Of a DNA stretch of 64,000 nt, positions 1 to 11,223 are shown piece after piece. How positions within the stretch are numbered: position 1 is the stretch's first letter; the number at the start of each line of letters is the position of its first letter. The notes under the pieces were generated by a model. It had not been told where the DNA came from and did not search any database. It saw nothing but the letters and a program-made list of their open reading frames with translations. The DNA comes from Colwellia sp. (GTDB lineage: Bacteria > Pseudomonadota > Gammaproteobacteria > Enterobacterales > Alteromonadaceae): NCBI GenBank assembly GCA_013215385.1, contig JABSOY010000005.1:310001-374000 (forward strand), in the 5' to 3' direction. A program made the position numbers and the translations under genes.

Positions 1-345
1 TTCACATGACGACAGATTTAAATAAATTTAAACAAAACAGCTAAAAATAGTCTTATAAAAAATCTATTATTTAACGTTATAGATTTATTATAGATATTTT
101 GATCATTACTTAACTGCATATTTACTAGCTTTGCACGGAGAAATGTTAGTTTCATGAGACAAAAATGGCGATAAATTATCATCATCGATAAATTGGCTAT
201 TTACATTTAGACACACTGTTTGTTCATTTAAACGCCTAATAATAGCCATTCAGCTTTATCTGTAACAAATCAGTAACTCTTTAAACAGTGATACGATAAG
301 ATAGGTAGTAGAATGAAAGATAATTATTTTTAAGTATGAAAAACA
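1..345. other. AT-rich leader region upstream of the first gene
   Basis: This stretch is very AT-rich and I see no credible coding frame, RNA gene or strong hairpin in it. It must hold the promoter of the winged-helix regulator that starts at 346, but I could not assign a convincing -35/-10 pair or operator. Confidence 0.4.
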
Positions 346-2166
346 ATGCGTTATAAAATTAAAGAATTCGACTTTGACAGTGACAGCCTAGTACTAATGA
401 AAAATGGTGAGCCAATCGCCATTCGTCATAACGAAGCTAAAGTTTTAGCGCTATTACTTGAAAATCTTGATACCGTCTTAAGTAAAGAAAATATTTTATC
501 TGCAGTTTGGCAAGATAAAGTTGTTTCAGAACAAGCTGTTTTTCAAAATATTAGCCACTTACGAGTTCTGTTTGGCAATCATGCCATTAAAACTTTCTCT
601 AAACGCGGTTACCAATGGCAACTCAAGGTAGCTACACAAGAAGAGACTTTATCATTTACTGAAAGCCCACTAACCGCTGAGCCAGCAGAGAAAACTATCG
701 TTCGAGCTAAGTCGGCATTACTGGGCAACTGGCCTTATGTTTTATTGATGAGTATGTTTGTCTTTATTTTTGCTGTTATTAATTGGCCAAATCCCTCTAC
801 TGGAGAGGGCGGACTTCCGATTATTAAACTCGCCTATATTCCCTTTGTTGATCAACAAGCGACGACGACTCTTACATTAGATGATAACAATAACTTTGAT
901 TTTTCTGAGTTAACAGACTTAGACTCGGCAACATTCTTAACCTCTGCTGAGCTTGAGTATCCAAATTTATCTGAGCAGCACCCTTTTGTTTTAGCGGGTA
1001 TATTGCGAAGCCATCAGCAAAAAGTGTATCTGGATTTTGTCTTAAAGGGTCCTTACGCCGATTGGAAAGGACAGCTTCATGCTGATTCTACCCAAGCACT
1101 TGTTCAACAGTTAGAGCAGCATTTACGCCAACCTTTTATTTATCAATTTTTAAGTAGCCCGCAATCACCTGAGTTTAAGAAATCGAGTTTGTCGATTGCC
1201 CATCAACAATCCCCGCAAGATAGTATTATTCTTGGTCAGCTGATTAAAGCATACATTGAAACTACAGAGCTCGACAAAGCAATGGTGTTAGCTGAAAAGC
1301 TCGCCACAAATGCTAATGCTCAAAAAGATTGGCAACAACTAGGCAATGCACTGCTTTATCAAAGCACAATATTAACGAGAAAAGAACTCTATGAACTCAG
1401 TGAAAAAAAATTGGCATTAGCGATTAAGTCTTTTGAACACATTAATGACTTACCCAGACAAGCTGATGCTTGGAATGCACAATCTTGGCTTGATCATCAG
1501 TATGACGATTATTCTGCGGTTAAAGCGAGTTTACTTAAATCGGCTCAATTAGCATTTGATGCGGGCGATCAATTACGTGAGCTTCATGCGCTCACTTACC
1601 TTTCAGTTTTGGCGCATAAGCACAAACAAGAGAATGATAAATACGGCTATCTTCGTCAAGCTGAAAATAAAATGACAGCCTATAAGTTACCTATTTACCA
1701 CTTTGCAAAAGTGCCCTTTCATTATGCTATTTTTGCCAAAACGCCGTTGGGAAAAGAGCCTCATTTAAAGCAAGTGTTAGCCTTTACCCAGTTAACGCCA
1801 GACCATTGGGTGGCACAGTCGAGTCGTGAACAGTTGGTTGTTCAATACCTCAAACAAGAACGATTGGCAGAAGCACAGACGCTTGTTGAAAGTGTTAAAA
1901 CTGATAATGCGAGAAATTCTTACCTTAAAACGTTATTGGCAAAAGCTAAAGGTGAAAATGAAAGCTTTATTCGTCATGCTAAGCGTACTTTCGAACAAGC
2001 GCAATTAGCGGGCCGGCATACGTTAAGTTTAGATGTTGCCTTACTCTTACGTAGTACGCCTAATATTGAGGTGAATTACGATTTTTATTCGTTATATATC
2101 GACGAAAATGCTTCGGCTTATTGGCGAGAGGCTAATGAAGTGAAATTACTGGCACTTAATTTATAA
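346..2166 (+). CDS. CadC/ToxR-type membrane-bound winged-helix transcriptional regulator
   Basis: The first ~95 residues read as an OmpR/ToxR-type winged helix, ending in the typical wing TFSKRGYQWQL. A linker follows, then one transmembrane segment at about residues 129-147, then a ~450-residue region that should be periplasmic and looks helical and TPR-like in its second half. This is the CadC/ToxR plan: a one-component regulator that senses outside the membrane and binds DNA inside. The 606-residue length fits the TPR-tailed members common in Alteromonadales. The gene stands alone and ends at a strong terminator shared with convergent valS. The target and signal cannot be told from sequence. 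Class is well supported, function unknown. Confidence 0.8.
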   Translation: MRYKIKEFDFDSDSLVLMKNGEPIAIRHNEAKVLALLLENLDTVLSKENILSAVWQDKVVSEQAVFQNISHLRVLFGNHAIKTFSKRGYQWQLKVATQEETLSFTESPLTAEPAEKTIVRAKSALLGNWPYVLLMSMFVFIFAVINWPNPSTGEGGLPIIKLAYIPFVDQQATTTLTLDDNNNFDFSELTDLDSATFLTSAELEYPNLSEQHPFVLAGILRSHQQKVYLDFVLKGPYADWKGQLHADSTQALVQQLEQHLRQPFIYQFLSSPQSPEFKKSSLSIAHQQSPQDSIILGQLIKAYIETTELDKAMVLAEKLATNANAQKDWQQLGNALLYQSTILTRKELYELSEKKLALAIKSFEHINDLPRQADAWNAQSWLDHQYDDYSAVKASLLKSAQLAFDAGDQLRELHALTYLSVLAHKHKQENDKYGYLRQAENKMTAYKLPIYHFAKVPFHYAIFAKTPLGKEPHLKQVLAFTQLTPDHWVAQSSREQLVVQYLKQERLAEAQTLVESVKTDNARNSYLKTLLAKAKGENESFIRHAKRTFEQAQLAGRHTLSLDVALLLRSTPNIEVNYDFYSLYIDENASAYWREANEVKLLALNL

Positions 2167-2193
2167 ATACAATAGTACACAACCACCTAAAAG

Positions 2194-2227
2194 AAAGCCC
2201 CTTGAACATAAGTTCAAGGGGCTTTTT
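2194..2227. terminator. Bidirectional rho-independent terminator
   Basis: A perfect 14-bp inverted repeat (AAAGCCCCTTGAAC / GTTCAAGGGGCTTT) with a 4-nt loop, flanked by A-runs and T-runs. It sits between the convergent ends of the winged-helix regulator gene and valS, so it can serve both strands. Confidence 0.9.
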
Positions 2228-2243
2228 GTTAACTCAGATAATA

Positions 2244-5126
2244 TTAAAGGGCTGAGATTTGTTCTTTTTGCTCGGCTAATTTAGCCAGTGCAGATTCAGC
2301 GTCAGCTAACTTAGCTTTTTCTTTGTTGATAACCGCTTCAGGCGCTTTACCAACAAATTTTTCATTGCTTAGTTTTCCACGCGTTCTATCGGCGTCTTTT
2401 TCTAATTTATCAATCGCTTTACTCAAACGAGCTAGCTCGGCGTCTTTATCAATTAAACCGGCCATTGGAATTAATACCGATAAATCACCAACCACAGCTG
2501 TTGCAGAAAGCGGGGCATTGTCGTTATCAGCTAATATCGTTATGCTTTCAAGTTTTGCTAAGGCGCTTAAAAACTGTTGATTTTCATCTAAGCGGCGTTG
2601 GTCATTAGCATTAACATTTTTCAGCAATACCGGTAACTCTTTGCTTGGTGAAATATCCATTTCGCCGCGAATATTACGAATAGCGACGACAAACTGTTTT
2701 ACCCATTCTAAATCGTCAATAGCGGTTTGATCACATTGGCTTTCGTCGAATTGTGGGAAACTTTGCACCATAATACTGGCCGTCTCATTGCCTTTGGTTT
2801 CAGCAACAAAATTACTTAATGGCACAACACGTTGCCAAATCGTTTCAGTAATGAACGGCATGATTGGGTGCATTAAACGTAATAAGCTTTCAAGTACCGT
2901 TACTAAGGTATGACGAGTACCACGTTGCTGTGCTTCGCTACCTTTGAATAATACCGGCTTAGTTAGCTCTAAGTACCAATCACAAAACTGGTTCCAAGTG
3001 AACTCGTAAAGCGCTTGTGAAGCTAGGTCGAAACGAAAAGCTTCAAAAGATTCATGTACCGTTTTCACTGTTTGCTGAAATTGGCCTAATATCCAACGGT
3101 CAGCTAATGAAAACTCCATTTCGCCTTGTTTACCATTAACCAGTTTACCGCAGTCTTGCTCTTCGGTATTCATTAATACGTAACGACTGGCATTCCATAA
3201 TTTATTACAGAAATTACGATAACCGTCTAGGCGTTTCATGTCCCAAGTAATGTCACGACCGGTTGAAGCAACTGAGGTTAAGGTAAATCTTAATGCGTCA
3301 GTGCCATGTGCTTCAATGCCATCTGGGTATTCTTTCTTGGTAAGCTTAGCAATTTTGGCTGCCAGTTTTGGCTGCATCATATTACCGGTACGCTTTGCGA
3401 GTAAATCGTCAAGGCCAATGCCGTCGATCATATCTAAAGGATCAACTACGTTACCTTTTGATTTACTCATTTTATCGCCATTTTCATCACGAATAAGGCC
3501 AGTAACATAAACCTTTTTGAACGGTACTTGGGGTTTGCCATTTTCATCTTTAATGAAATGCATGGTCATCATGATCATGCGTGCAACCCAGAAGAAAATA
3601 ATATCAAAGCCGGTCACTAATACGTCAGTAGAATGGAACTTCTTCAAATCTTCCATGTTGTTTGGCCAGCCGAGTGTCGAGAATGTCCATAATGCTGATG
3701 AAAACCAGGTATCAAGCACGTCATCGTCTTGTCTTAAGTTAACATCGCCGCTTAATGAATGCTTAGCACGTACCTCTTCTTCGGTTCTACCGACGTAAAC
3801 GCCGCCGTTATCATCGTACCATGCTGGAATTCTATGTCCCCACCAAAGCTGGCGAGAAATACACCAATCTTGTATGTCACGCATCCAGGCGTTGTACATG
3901 TTTTCGTACTGTTTCGGTACAAATTCAATTTCACCATTTTCTACCGCTTCAACAGCTGGTCCAGCTAAAGGTGCAGCACGAACATACCATTGGTCGGTCA
4001 ATAATGGCTCGATAATAACGCCAGAGCGATCGCCGTAAGGGGCAACTAAATCATGTTCTTTTACTGCAACTAAAAAGCCTAAATCGTCAAACGCGGCAAC
4101 AATGGCTTTACGAGCAACAAATCTGTCCATACCGGCAAATTCAGCAGGAAGGTCAGTACTGTATGCAGTAGATGGTTCGCCATTATTTTGATAGATTTCT
4201 GCGCTTGCTAGAATCGCGGCGTTTTTATCTAAAATATTAATTAAGGGTAAGTCATGTCGTTTACCGACTTCATTATCGTTAAAGTCATGAGCCGGTGTGA
4301 TTTTTACACAACCCGTGCCTTTGTCCATATCGGCATGGTCATCGCCAACAATAGGAATTAAACGATTCACTAAAGGTAATAAAATGTGCTTCCCGATAAG
4401 ATCTTTGTAACGAGGATCTTTAGGGTTCACCGCTACGCCAGTATCACCTAACATGGTTTCTGGGCGAGTTGTTGCAACCACTAAATAGTCATGGCCTTCA
4501 GCTGTTTTTGCGCCATCGGCTAATGGATAACGTAAGTGCCACATGTGGCCTTTTTTATCTTTGTTTTCTACTTCTAAATCAGAAATAGCGGTATGAAATT
4601 TTGGATCCCAGTTAACTAAGCGTTTACCACGATAAATTAAGTCGTCTTCAAACAAGCGCACAAAAACTTCTTGTACCGCTTCAGACATACCATCGTCCAT
4701 AGTGAAACGTTCGCGAGACCAGTCAATTGAATTACCTAAGCGACGCATCTGTTTGCTGATAGTGCCGCCAGACTCGTCTTTCCATTCCCATACTTTATCA
4801 ATGAATGCTTCACGGCCGTAATCATGGCGTGTTTTGTCTTCTTCCGCGGCGATTTTTCGTTCAACCACCATTTGCGTTGCAATACCTGCGTGATCCATGC
4901 CTGTTTGCCACAAGGTATTTTTACCTTGCATACGTTGGTAACGTATTAAGGTATCCATAATTGTTTGTTGGAACGCGTGTCCCATATGCAAACTACCGGT
5001 AACGTTTGGTGGTGGAATAGCTATGCTATAACCATCTCCTTCGCCCGTTGGGCTAAAATAACCTTGCTCTTCCCAACTTTGATAAAGAGACTGTTCTATT
5101 TCTGACGGATTGAATGTTTTTTCCAT
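2244..5126 (-). CDS. valS: Valine--tRNA ligase
   Basis: Class I aminoacyl-tRNA synthetase that charges tRNA-Val in the cytoplasm. The HIGH-type motif is HMGH at residues 47-50, within [13 protein letters not shown]. The KMSKS loop is exact at about residue 553. The editing (CP1) domain lies between them, and the protein ends in the lysine/glutamate-rich coiled coil typical of ValRS. At 960 residues it has normal full length. It follows holC with a 12-nt gap, the common pepA-holC-valS order of gammaproteobacteria, so it is probably co-transcribed from a promoter in front of pepA. Its 3' end is at the bidirectional terminator near 2200. Confidence 0.98.
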   Translation of the reverse strand: MEKTFNPSEIEQSLYQSWEEQGYFSPTGEGDGYSIAIPPPNVTGSLHMGHAFQQTIMDTLIRYQRMQGKNTLWQTGMDHAGIATQMVVERKIAAEEDKTRHDYGREAFIDKVWEWKDESGGTISKQMRRLGNSIDWSRERFTMDDGMSEAVQEVFVRLFEDDLIYRGKRLVNWDPKFHTAISDLEVENKDKKGHMWHLRYPLADGAKTAEGHDYLVVATTRPETMLGDTGVAVNPKDPRYKDLIGKHILLPLVNRLIPIVGDDHADMDKGTGCVKITPAHDFNDNEVGKRHDLPLINILDKNAAILASAEIYQNNGEPSTAYSTDLPAEFAGMDRFVARKAIVAAFDDLGFLVAVKEHDLVAPYGDRSGVIIEPLLTDQWYVRAAPLAGPAVEAVENGEIEFVPKQYENMYNAWMRDIQDWCISRQLWWGHRIPAWYDDNGGVYVGRTEEEVRAKHSLSGDVNLRQDDDVLDTWFSSALWTFSTLGWPNNMEDLKKFHSTDVLVTGFDIIFFWVARMIMMTMHFIKDENGKPQVPFKKVYVTGLIRDENGDKMSKSKGNVVDPLDMIDGIGLDDLLAKRTGNMMQPKLAAKIAKLTKKEYPDGIEAHGTDALRFTLTSVASTGRDITWDMKRLDGYRNFCNKLWNASRYVLMNTEEQDCGKLVNGKQGEMEFSLADRWILGQFQQTVKTVHESFEAFRFDLASQALYEFTWNQFCDWYLELTKPVLFKGSEAQQRGTRHTLVTVLESLLRLMHPIMPFITETIWQRVVPLSNFVAETKGNETASIMVQSFPQFDESQCDQTAIDDLEWVKQFVVAIRNIRGEMDISPSKELPVLLKNVNANDQRRLDENQQFLSALAKLESITILADNDNAPLSATAVVGDLSVLIPMAGLIDKDAELARLSKAIDKLEKDADRTRGKLSNEKFVGKAPEAVINKEKAKLADAESALAKLAEQKEQISAL

Positions 5127-5138
5127 GGGGATGACTAC

Positions 5139-5624
5139 TTAACTTGATTGATTAGCATTAATTGATGTTGACGTTGATTGTGATGGTGCGGCTTGGTTGT
5201 CCACTTCAAACCCACTTTGACGATAGCCTTTATAACGCTCTCGAGCTGCTTGTTTTAAGGTTTCATCACAGGGTACAAAATCAATAATATGTGAAAACTG
5301 ATTAGCAAAGTTTGGCACTGTGCTGGTTAAATTAATTAAAATTGCGCGGCGACTAGTTGGTGGTTGCCAACTGATCTCAACGGCCGCGCCATTTCTCGGG
5401 CCTTCGCCCGGTAAATTATGTGGAACAAAACTGTCGGGATCAAATGCCCACAGTAATTCATCTAATTGATGAGCCGTTTGTTGATCGGCGCAGTAAATAA
5501 ATACTCGCTGATTTTGACGGTAAAAATTAGCGGCTTGCAAACAAGCATGAAAATGCGACTGGTCAGCCCCATTCTCTAGCTTTGTATTTTCTTCAAGTAA
5601 ATAAAACATCACTTGTGTTTGCAT
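5139..5624 (-). CDS. holC: DNA polymerase III subunit chi
   Basis: Small clamp-loader accessory subunit that links the polymerase III holoenzyme to single-strand-binding protein through the chi-psi pair. Family features include the early AANFYRQNQRVFIYC segment, the LDELLWAFDPDSFVPHNL block and a late FVPCDE. The 161-residue length is a little above the E. coli protein because of a low-complexity Ser/Thr/Asn tail. It lies between pepA (70-nt gap) and valS (12-nt gap), the conserved neighbourhood for this gene, which supports the call more than the weakly conserved sequence alone. Confidence 0.93.
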   Translation of the reverse strand: MQTQVMFYLLEENTKLENGADQSHFHACLQAANFYRQNQRVFIYCADQQTAHQLDELLWAFDPDSFVPHNLPGEGPRNGAAVEISWQPPTSRRAILINLTSTVPNFANQFSHIIDFVPCDETLKQAARERYKGYRQSGFEVDNQAAPSQSTSTSINANQSS

Positions 5625-5694
5625 GTTTGCATTGTTCCTTTATTTTTATTGAGTGATATTTTAGCCGTGAATAAAAGCTATTCACTGCGCAAAG

Positions 5695-7203
5695 CTAGTC
5701 GCTTTGCTCAGCACCTGAACGATTTAATAAAAACTGGGTAAGTAAACTAACCGGACGGCCTGTTGAACCTTTGTCTTTTCCGCCACTACGCCATGCCGTA
5801 CCTGCAACATCAAGATGTGCCCAATGGTACTTTTTAGTAAAGCGAGATAAGAAACAAGCAGCGGTAATAGTACCAGCGCCTTTTCCACCTAAATTAGTAA
5901 AGTCGGCAAATGGGCTTTCTAGTTGATCTTGATACTCTTCCCATAAGGGTAAACGCCATGCGCGATCGCCACTTTGCTCCGACGCATTTAATAATTCGTG
6001 CGCTAACGGATTATGAGTACTTAATAAGCCGGTAGCATGTTTGCCTAAAGCCACTACACAAGCACCGGTAAGTGTTGCTACGTCGATAACCAATTCAGGG
6101 TCAAAGCGTTCAACATAAGTAAGAGCATCACATAACACTAAACGGCCTTCAGCATCAGTATTTAATACTTCAACCGTTTGACCTGACATGGTGGTTAAAA
6201 TATCGCCAGGACGATAAGCATCGCCACCGGGCATATTTTCACAAGCGGCTAAAACACCGATAACGTTAATGGGTAATTGTAATTCAGCTAAGGCGTGCAT
6301 AGCACCTAAAACACCTGCAGCACCACCCATGTCGTACTTCATTTCGTCCATGGCTTCGCCTGGTTTTAATGAGATACCACCGGAATCAAAAGTTACGCCT
6401 TTACCGACTAAAACGATTGGGTTTGCATCATTATCTGCGCCATTATATTTAATAATGCTCATTATTGATTCGCTTCTAGAGCCACGGCCAACAGCAAGGT
6501 ATGAATGCATACCGAGTTTTTCCATTTCTTGCTCGCCAACAATTTCAGTTTCGATATTGTCGTATTCATTCTCTAAAATCTTTGCTTGTTCAGCTAAATA
6601 GGCTGGGTTACAAATGTTTGGCGGCATATTCGCAACATTTTTACAGGTTGAAACGCCTTCTGAAACTGCTAATGCATGAGAGATTGCGCGTTCACCCATA
6701 GGCAGTTCTCTGCGTGTTGGTACATTAAAAACAATTTTTCGTAACGGACGACGAGCTTCAACTTTTCGGGTTTTTAAACCATCGAAACGATATAAACAAT
6801 CTTGAGTGGCTTCAATAGCTTGACGAACCTTCCAATAGGTATCGCGACCTTTTACGTGTAATTCTGACAAGAAACATACCGCTTCCATAGAACCTGTTTC
6901 ATTTAAGGTGCTTATGGTTTTGCTAATAATTTGACGGTATTGACGTTCATCAAGTTCACGTTCTTTACCACAGCCTACTAATAATACACGTTCACTTAAA
7001 ATATTAGGTACGTGATGAAGCAATAACATTTGCCCCGATTTTCCCTCTAAGTCTCCGCGACGTAATAAGTTACTAATGAAACCTTCACTTATTTCGTCTA
7101 GTTGTTCAGCAATCGCTGACAAACGACGAGGTTCAAAAACGCCAACGACTATACAGGCGCTACGTTGTTTTTCGGGACTACCACTTTTTACGTTGAACTC
7201 CAT
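5695..7203 (-). CDS. pepA: Leucyl aminopeptidase (cytosol aminopeptidase)
   Basis: M17 family two-metal aminopeptidase, normally a cytoplasmic hexamer; the E. coli homologue also helps XerCD recombination at cer. The signature [14 protein letters not shown] and the metal/lysine segment [11 protein letters not shown] are both present. The longest frame starts at 7230, but I place the start at 7203: the family N-terminus [13 protein letters not shown] begins there, and AGGAG lies 5 nt upstream of that ATG. This gives 502 residues, the usual length. It is first in the pepA-holC-valS unit and divergent from lptF, an arrangement also seen in E. coli. Confidence 0.97.
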   Translation of the reverse strand: MEFNVKSGSPEKQRSACIVVGVFEPRRLSAIAEQLDEISEGFISNLLRRGDLEGKSGQMLLLHHVPNILSERVLLVGCGKERELDERQYRQIISKTISTLNETGSMEAVCFLSELHVKGRDTYWKVRQAIEATQDCLYRFDGLKTRKVEARRPLRKIVFNVPTRRELPMGERAISHALAVSEGVSTCKNVANMPPNICNPAYLAEQAKILENEYDNIETEIVGEQEMEKLGMHSYLAVGRGSRSESIMSIIKYNGADNDANPIVLVGKGVTFDSGGISLKPGEAMDEMKYDMGGAAGVLGAMHALAELQLPINVIGVLAACENMPGGDAYRPGDILTTMSGQTVEVLNTDAEGRLVLCDALTYVERFDPELVIDVATLTGACVVALGKHATGLLSTHNPLAHELLNASEQSGDRAWRLPLWEEYQDQLESPFADFTNLGGKGAGTITAACFLSRFTKKYHWAHLDVAGTAWRSGGKDKGSTGRPVSLLTQFLLNRSGAEQSD

Positions 7204-7445
7204 GAGCTCTCCTAATTCGAACAAAAACAAGCTGTTTTTAAATGAAATTTGCGAGTAAACTTGTTTAAATGTATAAATAAATCGACATGCTTACTATCAA
7301 ATGTATTCGGCTAAAGGCTATAATTATAACCCGATACAAGCGACTTACCTTTGAAGCAACAATTAATATTACTTATGAAAACGACAAGTTTACTTAAAAA
7401 TAGAGCAGATGTCAGAAAAAAACTATGTTTTTATAGGAAGTTTCT

Positions 7446-8591
7446 ATGATTATTTTTCGCTATTTACTCAAAGAAGTCGCCAAGACTCAATTAGCGGTAT
7501 TTTTAGTGCTAATGACTATATTTGTAAGTAATCAGTTTGTCAGGTTTTTAGATGACGCTGCCGAAGGGGGGATCCCTGGTCGACTAGTTATGGTATTCAT
7601 TGGTCTAAAAATTCCTGACTTAGCGGGGATGATTTTACCCTTGAGTTTATTTCTCGGTATTTTATTGGCTTATGGGCGTATTTACGCTGACAGTGAAATG
7701 ACGGTACTGCATGCTTGTGGGGTTAGTGAATGGTATGTGGTGCGAGTGACCCTTATTTTGAGTTTAGTCTCGGCTATATTGACAGGAGTATTTACCTTGT
7801 ACTTATCGCCCATGGCCTCGGAATATGAATATCAAGTCAGAGAAGAATTAGCGGCAGATTCAGGTTTAAGCTCTCTCATTGCAGGCCGATTTCAAGCGAC
7901 GGGCAACAAAAAAGCGGTCATCTTTATTCATGATAAAAATCGTGATGAGAATACCTTTGAAAAAGTTTTTGTTGCGCAATTGCCCGATAAAAAAGCCACA
8001 GATAAAAGTATTATTAATGCGAGTTTGGTTTATGCACAAATTGGACAAGTGGTAGAAGAAGAAAGTGGCTCTCAACGCCTAGTGTTAAGTGACGGTACGC
8101 GTTATCAAAACGATATTAAGAGTAAAGAATTCAAAGAAGTGTCATTTGATAAATATTATATTCAGATACAAGATCAAAAAGTTGCGCATAAAAATCGAAA
8201 GTTAAGAGCTATTCCCACCCAAGATTTATTTAAAAAAGATACGGCTGAACTTAGCGCTGAAACCCATTGGCGTTTTGCTTTTCCGCTTGCCTGTTTGGTG
8301 ATGACTTTAATCGCTGTTCCTTTGAGTGTCGTAAACCCAAGGCAAGGTAAATTTGCTAAAATGTTGCCGGCGTTATTACTATTTTTAGGGTACTTTTTAA
8401 TGCTCACTGCTGTGAAATCAGGCGTTGAGTCTGCCACGATACCTAAAGGTATCGGCTTATGGCCTGTGCACTTTTTTGTGCTGGTGATAGGGATAAGTTT
8501 GTTGATTAAAGACCGTAGTAGTGGACTAAAATTCAAAGCAAAAATTCCGAAGTTAATTCGCAACTTTACTCGTAAAGGAACATCATCATAA
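7446..8591 (+). CDS. lptF: LPS export ABC transporter permease LptF
   Basis: Inner-membrane permease of the LptB2FG complex that extracts lipopolysaccharide and passes it to LptC/LptA. It shows the family plan: three N-terminal transmembrane helices, a periplasmic beta-jellyroll in the middle (about residues 125-255), then three C-terminal helices. The N-terminal IIFRYLLKEVAKTQ and the LPLSLFLGILLAYGRIYADSEMTVLHACG block are diagnostic. At 381 residues it is slightly longer than the E. coli protein. Its stop overlaps the lptG start by one base (TAATG), so the two are translationally coupled. GGAAG lies just upstream of the start. Confidence 0.97.
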   Translation: MIIFRYLLKEVAKTQLAVFLVLMTIFVSNQFVRFLDDAAEGGIPGRLVMVFIGLKIPDLAGMILPLSLFLGILLAYGRIYADSEMTVLHACGVSEWYVVRVTLILSLVSAILTGVFTLYLSPMASEYEYQVREELAADSGLSSLIAGRFQATGNKKAVIFIHDKNRDENTFEKVFVAQLPDKKATDKSIINASLVYAQIGQVVEEESGSQRLVLSDGTRYQNDIKSKEFKEVSFDKYYIQIQDQKVAHKNRKLRAIPTQDLFKKDTAELSAETHWRFAFPLACLVMTLIAVPLSVVNPRQGKFAKMLPALLLFLGYFLMLTAVKSGVESATIPKGIGLWPVHFFVLVIGISLLIKDRSSGLKFKAKIPKLIRNFTRKGTSS

Positions 8592-9658
8592 TGCGTATAT
8601 TAGACATATATATTGGTCGAATTATTGCATCAACAACGCTTTTAACCTTATCAGTCTTTGTTAGCCTAAGCGGTATCATTAAGTTTGTAGAAGAAATAAA
8701 AGACGTCGGAGAGGGCAATTACGATATTGCTCATGCTGCTTTATATGTGCTTTATAAAATCCCCCCTGATATTGAAATGTTCTTCCCGATGTCGGCATTA
8801 ATTGGCGGCTTAATAGGCATGGGCATGCTAGCGGCAAATAGTGAACTTGTGGTTATGCAGTCGGCTGGTTTGTCTCGCTTAGACATTATTAAATCAGTAA
8901 TGAAGTCGGCAACTATTCTTGTTTTAATTAGTATGGCGGTAGGTGAATGGTTAGCGCCTGCCGGTGAGTTAGCCGCACGACAAGGCAAAGCACAAGCCAT
9001 TTCTGGCGGCAGCTTAATTTCATCAGCGGACGGAACTTGGGCAAAAGATGGCGACTACTTTGTTCATATCGGAGAAGTAGAAAACAAAGGTAAATTAAAC
9101 GATGTGCAAATATATCGTTTCGACAAATCGTTAAAATTAGCAAGTTGGCTCTCTGCAGAGAGTGCTATTTATCAAAAAGATGCCTGGCAATTACGTAATG
9201 TTACCGATACCCATTTAAGTGGCAATAAAATGGTTACTGAGTCAGTACCGATTAAAATGTGGACATCGAGTTTAACGCCAGAAAAACTTGGTGTAGTTAT
9301 GGTAAAACCAGAGCTTTTATCTCTACGGGGTTTATCGGAGTATTTAAGCTACTTGGAACAAAATAACCAAGATCCCAGCCGCTATGTTTTAGCCTTTTGG
9401 CGAAAAATAGTTCAACCTCTTACCGTTGCGGTTATGTTATTACTGGCGTTATCTTTCGTTTTTGGCCCGTTACGTTCTGTTTCTATGGGCGCGCGTATTA
9501 CTATGGGCGTAGCTACTGGAATTCTGTTCTTTATTACCAATGAAGTGTTTGGTTCGCTTAGTTTAGTGTATCGATTACCCGCTGCTTTTGGTGCACTGAT
9601 GCCAAGTATTATCTTTATCTCACTCGCCTTATATTTAATGAATAAACGGCCAAGTTAG
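8591..9658 (+). CDS. lptG: LPS export ABC transporter permease LptG
   Basis: Partner permease of LptF in the LptB2FG lipopolysaccharide extractor. The N-terminus MRILDIYIGRIIASTTLL and the FFPMSALIGGLIGMGMLAANSELVVMQSAG coupling-helix region are typical. Six transmembrane helices flank a periplasmic domain, and the 355-residue length is normal. Translation is coupled to lptF by a one-base overlap. The gene is convergent with the RDD protein gene, with 75 bases between stops and no obvious strong hairpin there. Confidence 0.97.
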   Translation: MRILDIYIGRIIASTTLLTLSVFVSLSGIIKFVEEIKDVGEGNYDIAHAALYVLYKIPPDIEMFFPMSALIGGLIGMGMLAANSELVVMQSAGLSRLDIIKSVMKSATILVLISMAVGEWLAPAGELAARQGKAQAISGGSLISSADGTWAKDGDYFVHIGEVENKGKLNDVQIYRFDKSLKLASWLSAESAIYQKDAWQLRNVTDTHLSGNKMVTESVPIKMWTSSLTPEKLGVVMVKPELLSLRGLSEYLSYLEQNNQDPSRYVLAFWRKIVQPLTVAVMLLLALSFVFGPLRSVSMGARITMGVATGILFFITNEVFGSLSLVYRLPAAFGALMPSIIFISLALYLMNKRPS

Positions 9659-9733
9659 TTTTTATGGTCATACAGTGATTCTTTAATATAGTGCGAGCAG
9701 TATTACAGAGACACTGTTGCTCTTAATATATTA

Positions 9734-10228
9734 TTATAATCGTCCGCGGTTAGCTTCCAGCGTTAATACCACGACCTCTGTTGAGGTTAATCTATCTTGT
9801 AAACTTAACTTGTTTTTACGATCGAATATCACTGCGCAGTTACCTAAGCCCAACAGGGTTGGAATTAATCTTTTCAATCCTGTTGTTATGCTAATTAAAG
9901 AGCCGTCTTGGTTTTGTACGCGTAAACGCCATGCTTTCATACCTAAAGTTTGACCGGTTCGAGACCAAAACCAAATAAAGAAAAATGACACCCAAGCCAG
10001 TTTCCAAAATTCATTTGGCCACTTTAACCATACCGTATTCGCTACGGTGTCAGAAAAGTGCTCATAACCCTGCATACCAAATAGGCCAAAATAAACGCCT
10101 AAATACATTAATAAGAATGATAATGCGCCTGCTGTCATATATACGGCAATAGCAATTAACAAATCATAAACCCAAGAGGCGATACGGCGGCGAAAGCCTG
10201 CACGAGGAAACTTTAAAGAAGAATACAT
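9734..10228 (-). CDS. RDD family inner-membrane protein
   Basis: The N-terminal segment FPRAGFRRRIASWVYDLLIAIAVY has the arginine and aspartate pattern that names the RDD family. Later QTLGMKAWRLRVQNQDG is the second conserved block. Three to four transmembrane helices fit in 164 residues. Some RDD proteins have been linked to ion transport or used as partners in other systems, but the role here is unknown. The gene next to lptG is often an RDD protein in this group of bacteria, so this looks like core rather than acquired DNA. Confidence 0.85.
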   Translation of the reverse strand: MYSSLKFPRAGFRRRIASWVYDLLIAIAVYMTAGALSFLLMYLGVYFGLFGMQGYEHFSDTVANTVWLKWPNEFWKLAWVSFFFIWFWSRTGQTLGMKAWRLRVQNQDGSLISITTGLKRLIPTLLGLGNCAVIFDRKNKLSLQDRLTSTEVVVLTLEANRGRL

Positions 10229-10417
10229 GATGTTGGCTCTGGGAGGTCATTCAAAAATTATTGCTAGTCTAACAAAGTAAAATGTAAAGTATATAGAGCC
10301 AATAAAATTGTTAAAATAAATGCACAGATAAAACCATTAAATAGGTAGTTATATCAGTGTGTAACGAATATTATACTTGTGTTTAAAGACTTGTTATTGA
10401 ATGCATATTTCGTTTGA

Positions 10418-10977
10418 AACACTCTCTTAAGTTTTAATTTTACTACCGGTGGCATCGCTCTTGCCGCTGAAACTAATGACACTAACGCAGCAGGTAAAAT
10501 ACCCTTAAAGCAAAATGATGAGCAAGATACAGCTAAAGTTAATATTAGAATGGCCCTGGCTGTAGTGAGTACCTTGGTTTTAGCTGTACTTGTTACTTTA
10601 CTGAGCCAACTATTCGTTGAAGACCCTAGCAGTAATGTTTTCCCGCAACTGTCTGCAGTTGAAAAACCGATTAATTCGACTTTCTCAGGACAAGAAATAA
10701 ACACCGATACTCTCTCTACAGGGAAAAAGAGTCGATAGCTATTTTACCTTTTATATCATTTAGTTCTGATCCTGAAGATCTATTTTTTGCCGACGGCATG
10801 GTAGAGGAATTAATCAACCTTATGGCAAAAATTCCAGATTTATAAGTTGCTGCTCGCACCTCTTCATTTGCCTATAAAGGCGTTACCAATAAAACAACTG
10901 TAGAAGTGGGAGATGAATTTGGCGTTGGTACCATACTTCAAGGCAGTATTCGTAAGAATGACGTTATTGTTCTGTAA
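10418..10977 (+). pseudogene. Decayed TolB-like/adenylate-cyclase-type membrane protein gene
   Basis: The plus strand encodes a transmembrane segment (from 10550, MALAVVSTLVLAVLVTLLS), a linker, and then the conserved start of the TolB-N-like domain found in many CadC-like or cyclase-TPR proteins. Segments SSDPEDLFFADGM, EELINLMAKIPDL and VAARTSSFAYKG are recognisable. Three lesions break it. A frameshift near 10729-10738 shifts GKK / SIAILPF out of register. An in-frame TAA at 10843-10845 stands where a Lys or Arg codon is expected. A further TAA at 10975 truncates the domain, and the rest of the gene is missing. No intact start is visible; upstream, the frame is open only from 10418. Confidence 0.8.
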
Positions 10978-11223
10978 TTACCAATAAAAAATCAATTCTG
11001 TTTAAATATCGAACAAATAAAAGGATAAGCTAAAAAAACGGTTGCCTATCTAGCTACTCTTTGTATAATGCCAACCAATTCAACGAGTGCAGTATTAATT
11101 TTGATTGTTCGTTGAGTAAAAATAGAAATTGGTAATTTAATATTTACTAATTCTTCATAAGTTTTATAAAGTATTTTGCTGTTTCAGAATTTTTTATAAA
11201 GCTTAAATCGCTTGAATTCCTTT
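10978..11223. other. Non-coding spacer between the pseudogene and tRNA-Leu
   Basis: AT-rich DNA with no coding frame I can support. It must contain the tRNA-Leu promoter, but no strong -35/-10 pair stood out. Confidence 0.4.

Noticed and set aside
8174-8563. 129-codon minus-strand frame
   Set aside because: It is a shadow of lptF.
9717-9953. 78-codon plus-strand frame
   Set aside because: It is antisense to the RDD protein gene, which has clear family motifs.
10354-10704. 116-codon minus-strand frame
   Set aside because: The plus strand here encodes recognisable fragments of a TolB-like membrane protein; the minus frame has no family features.
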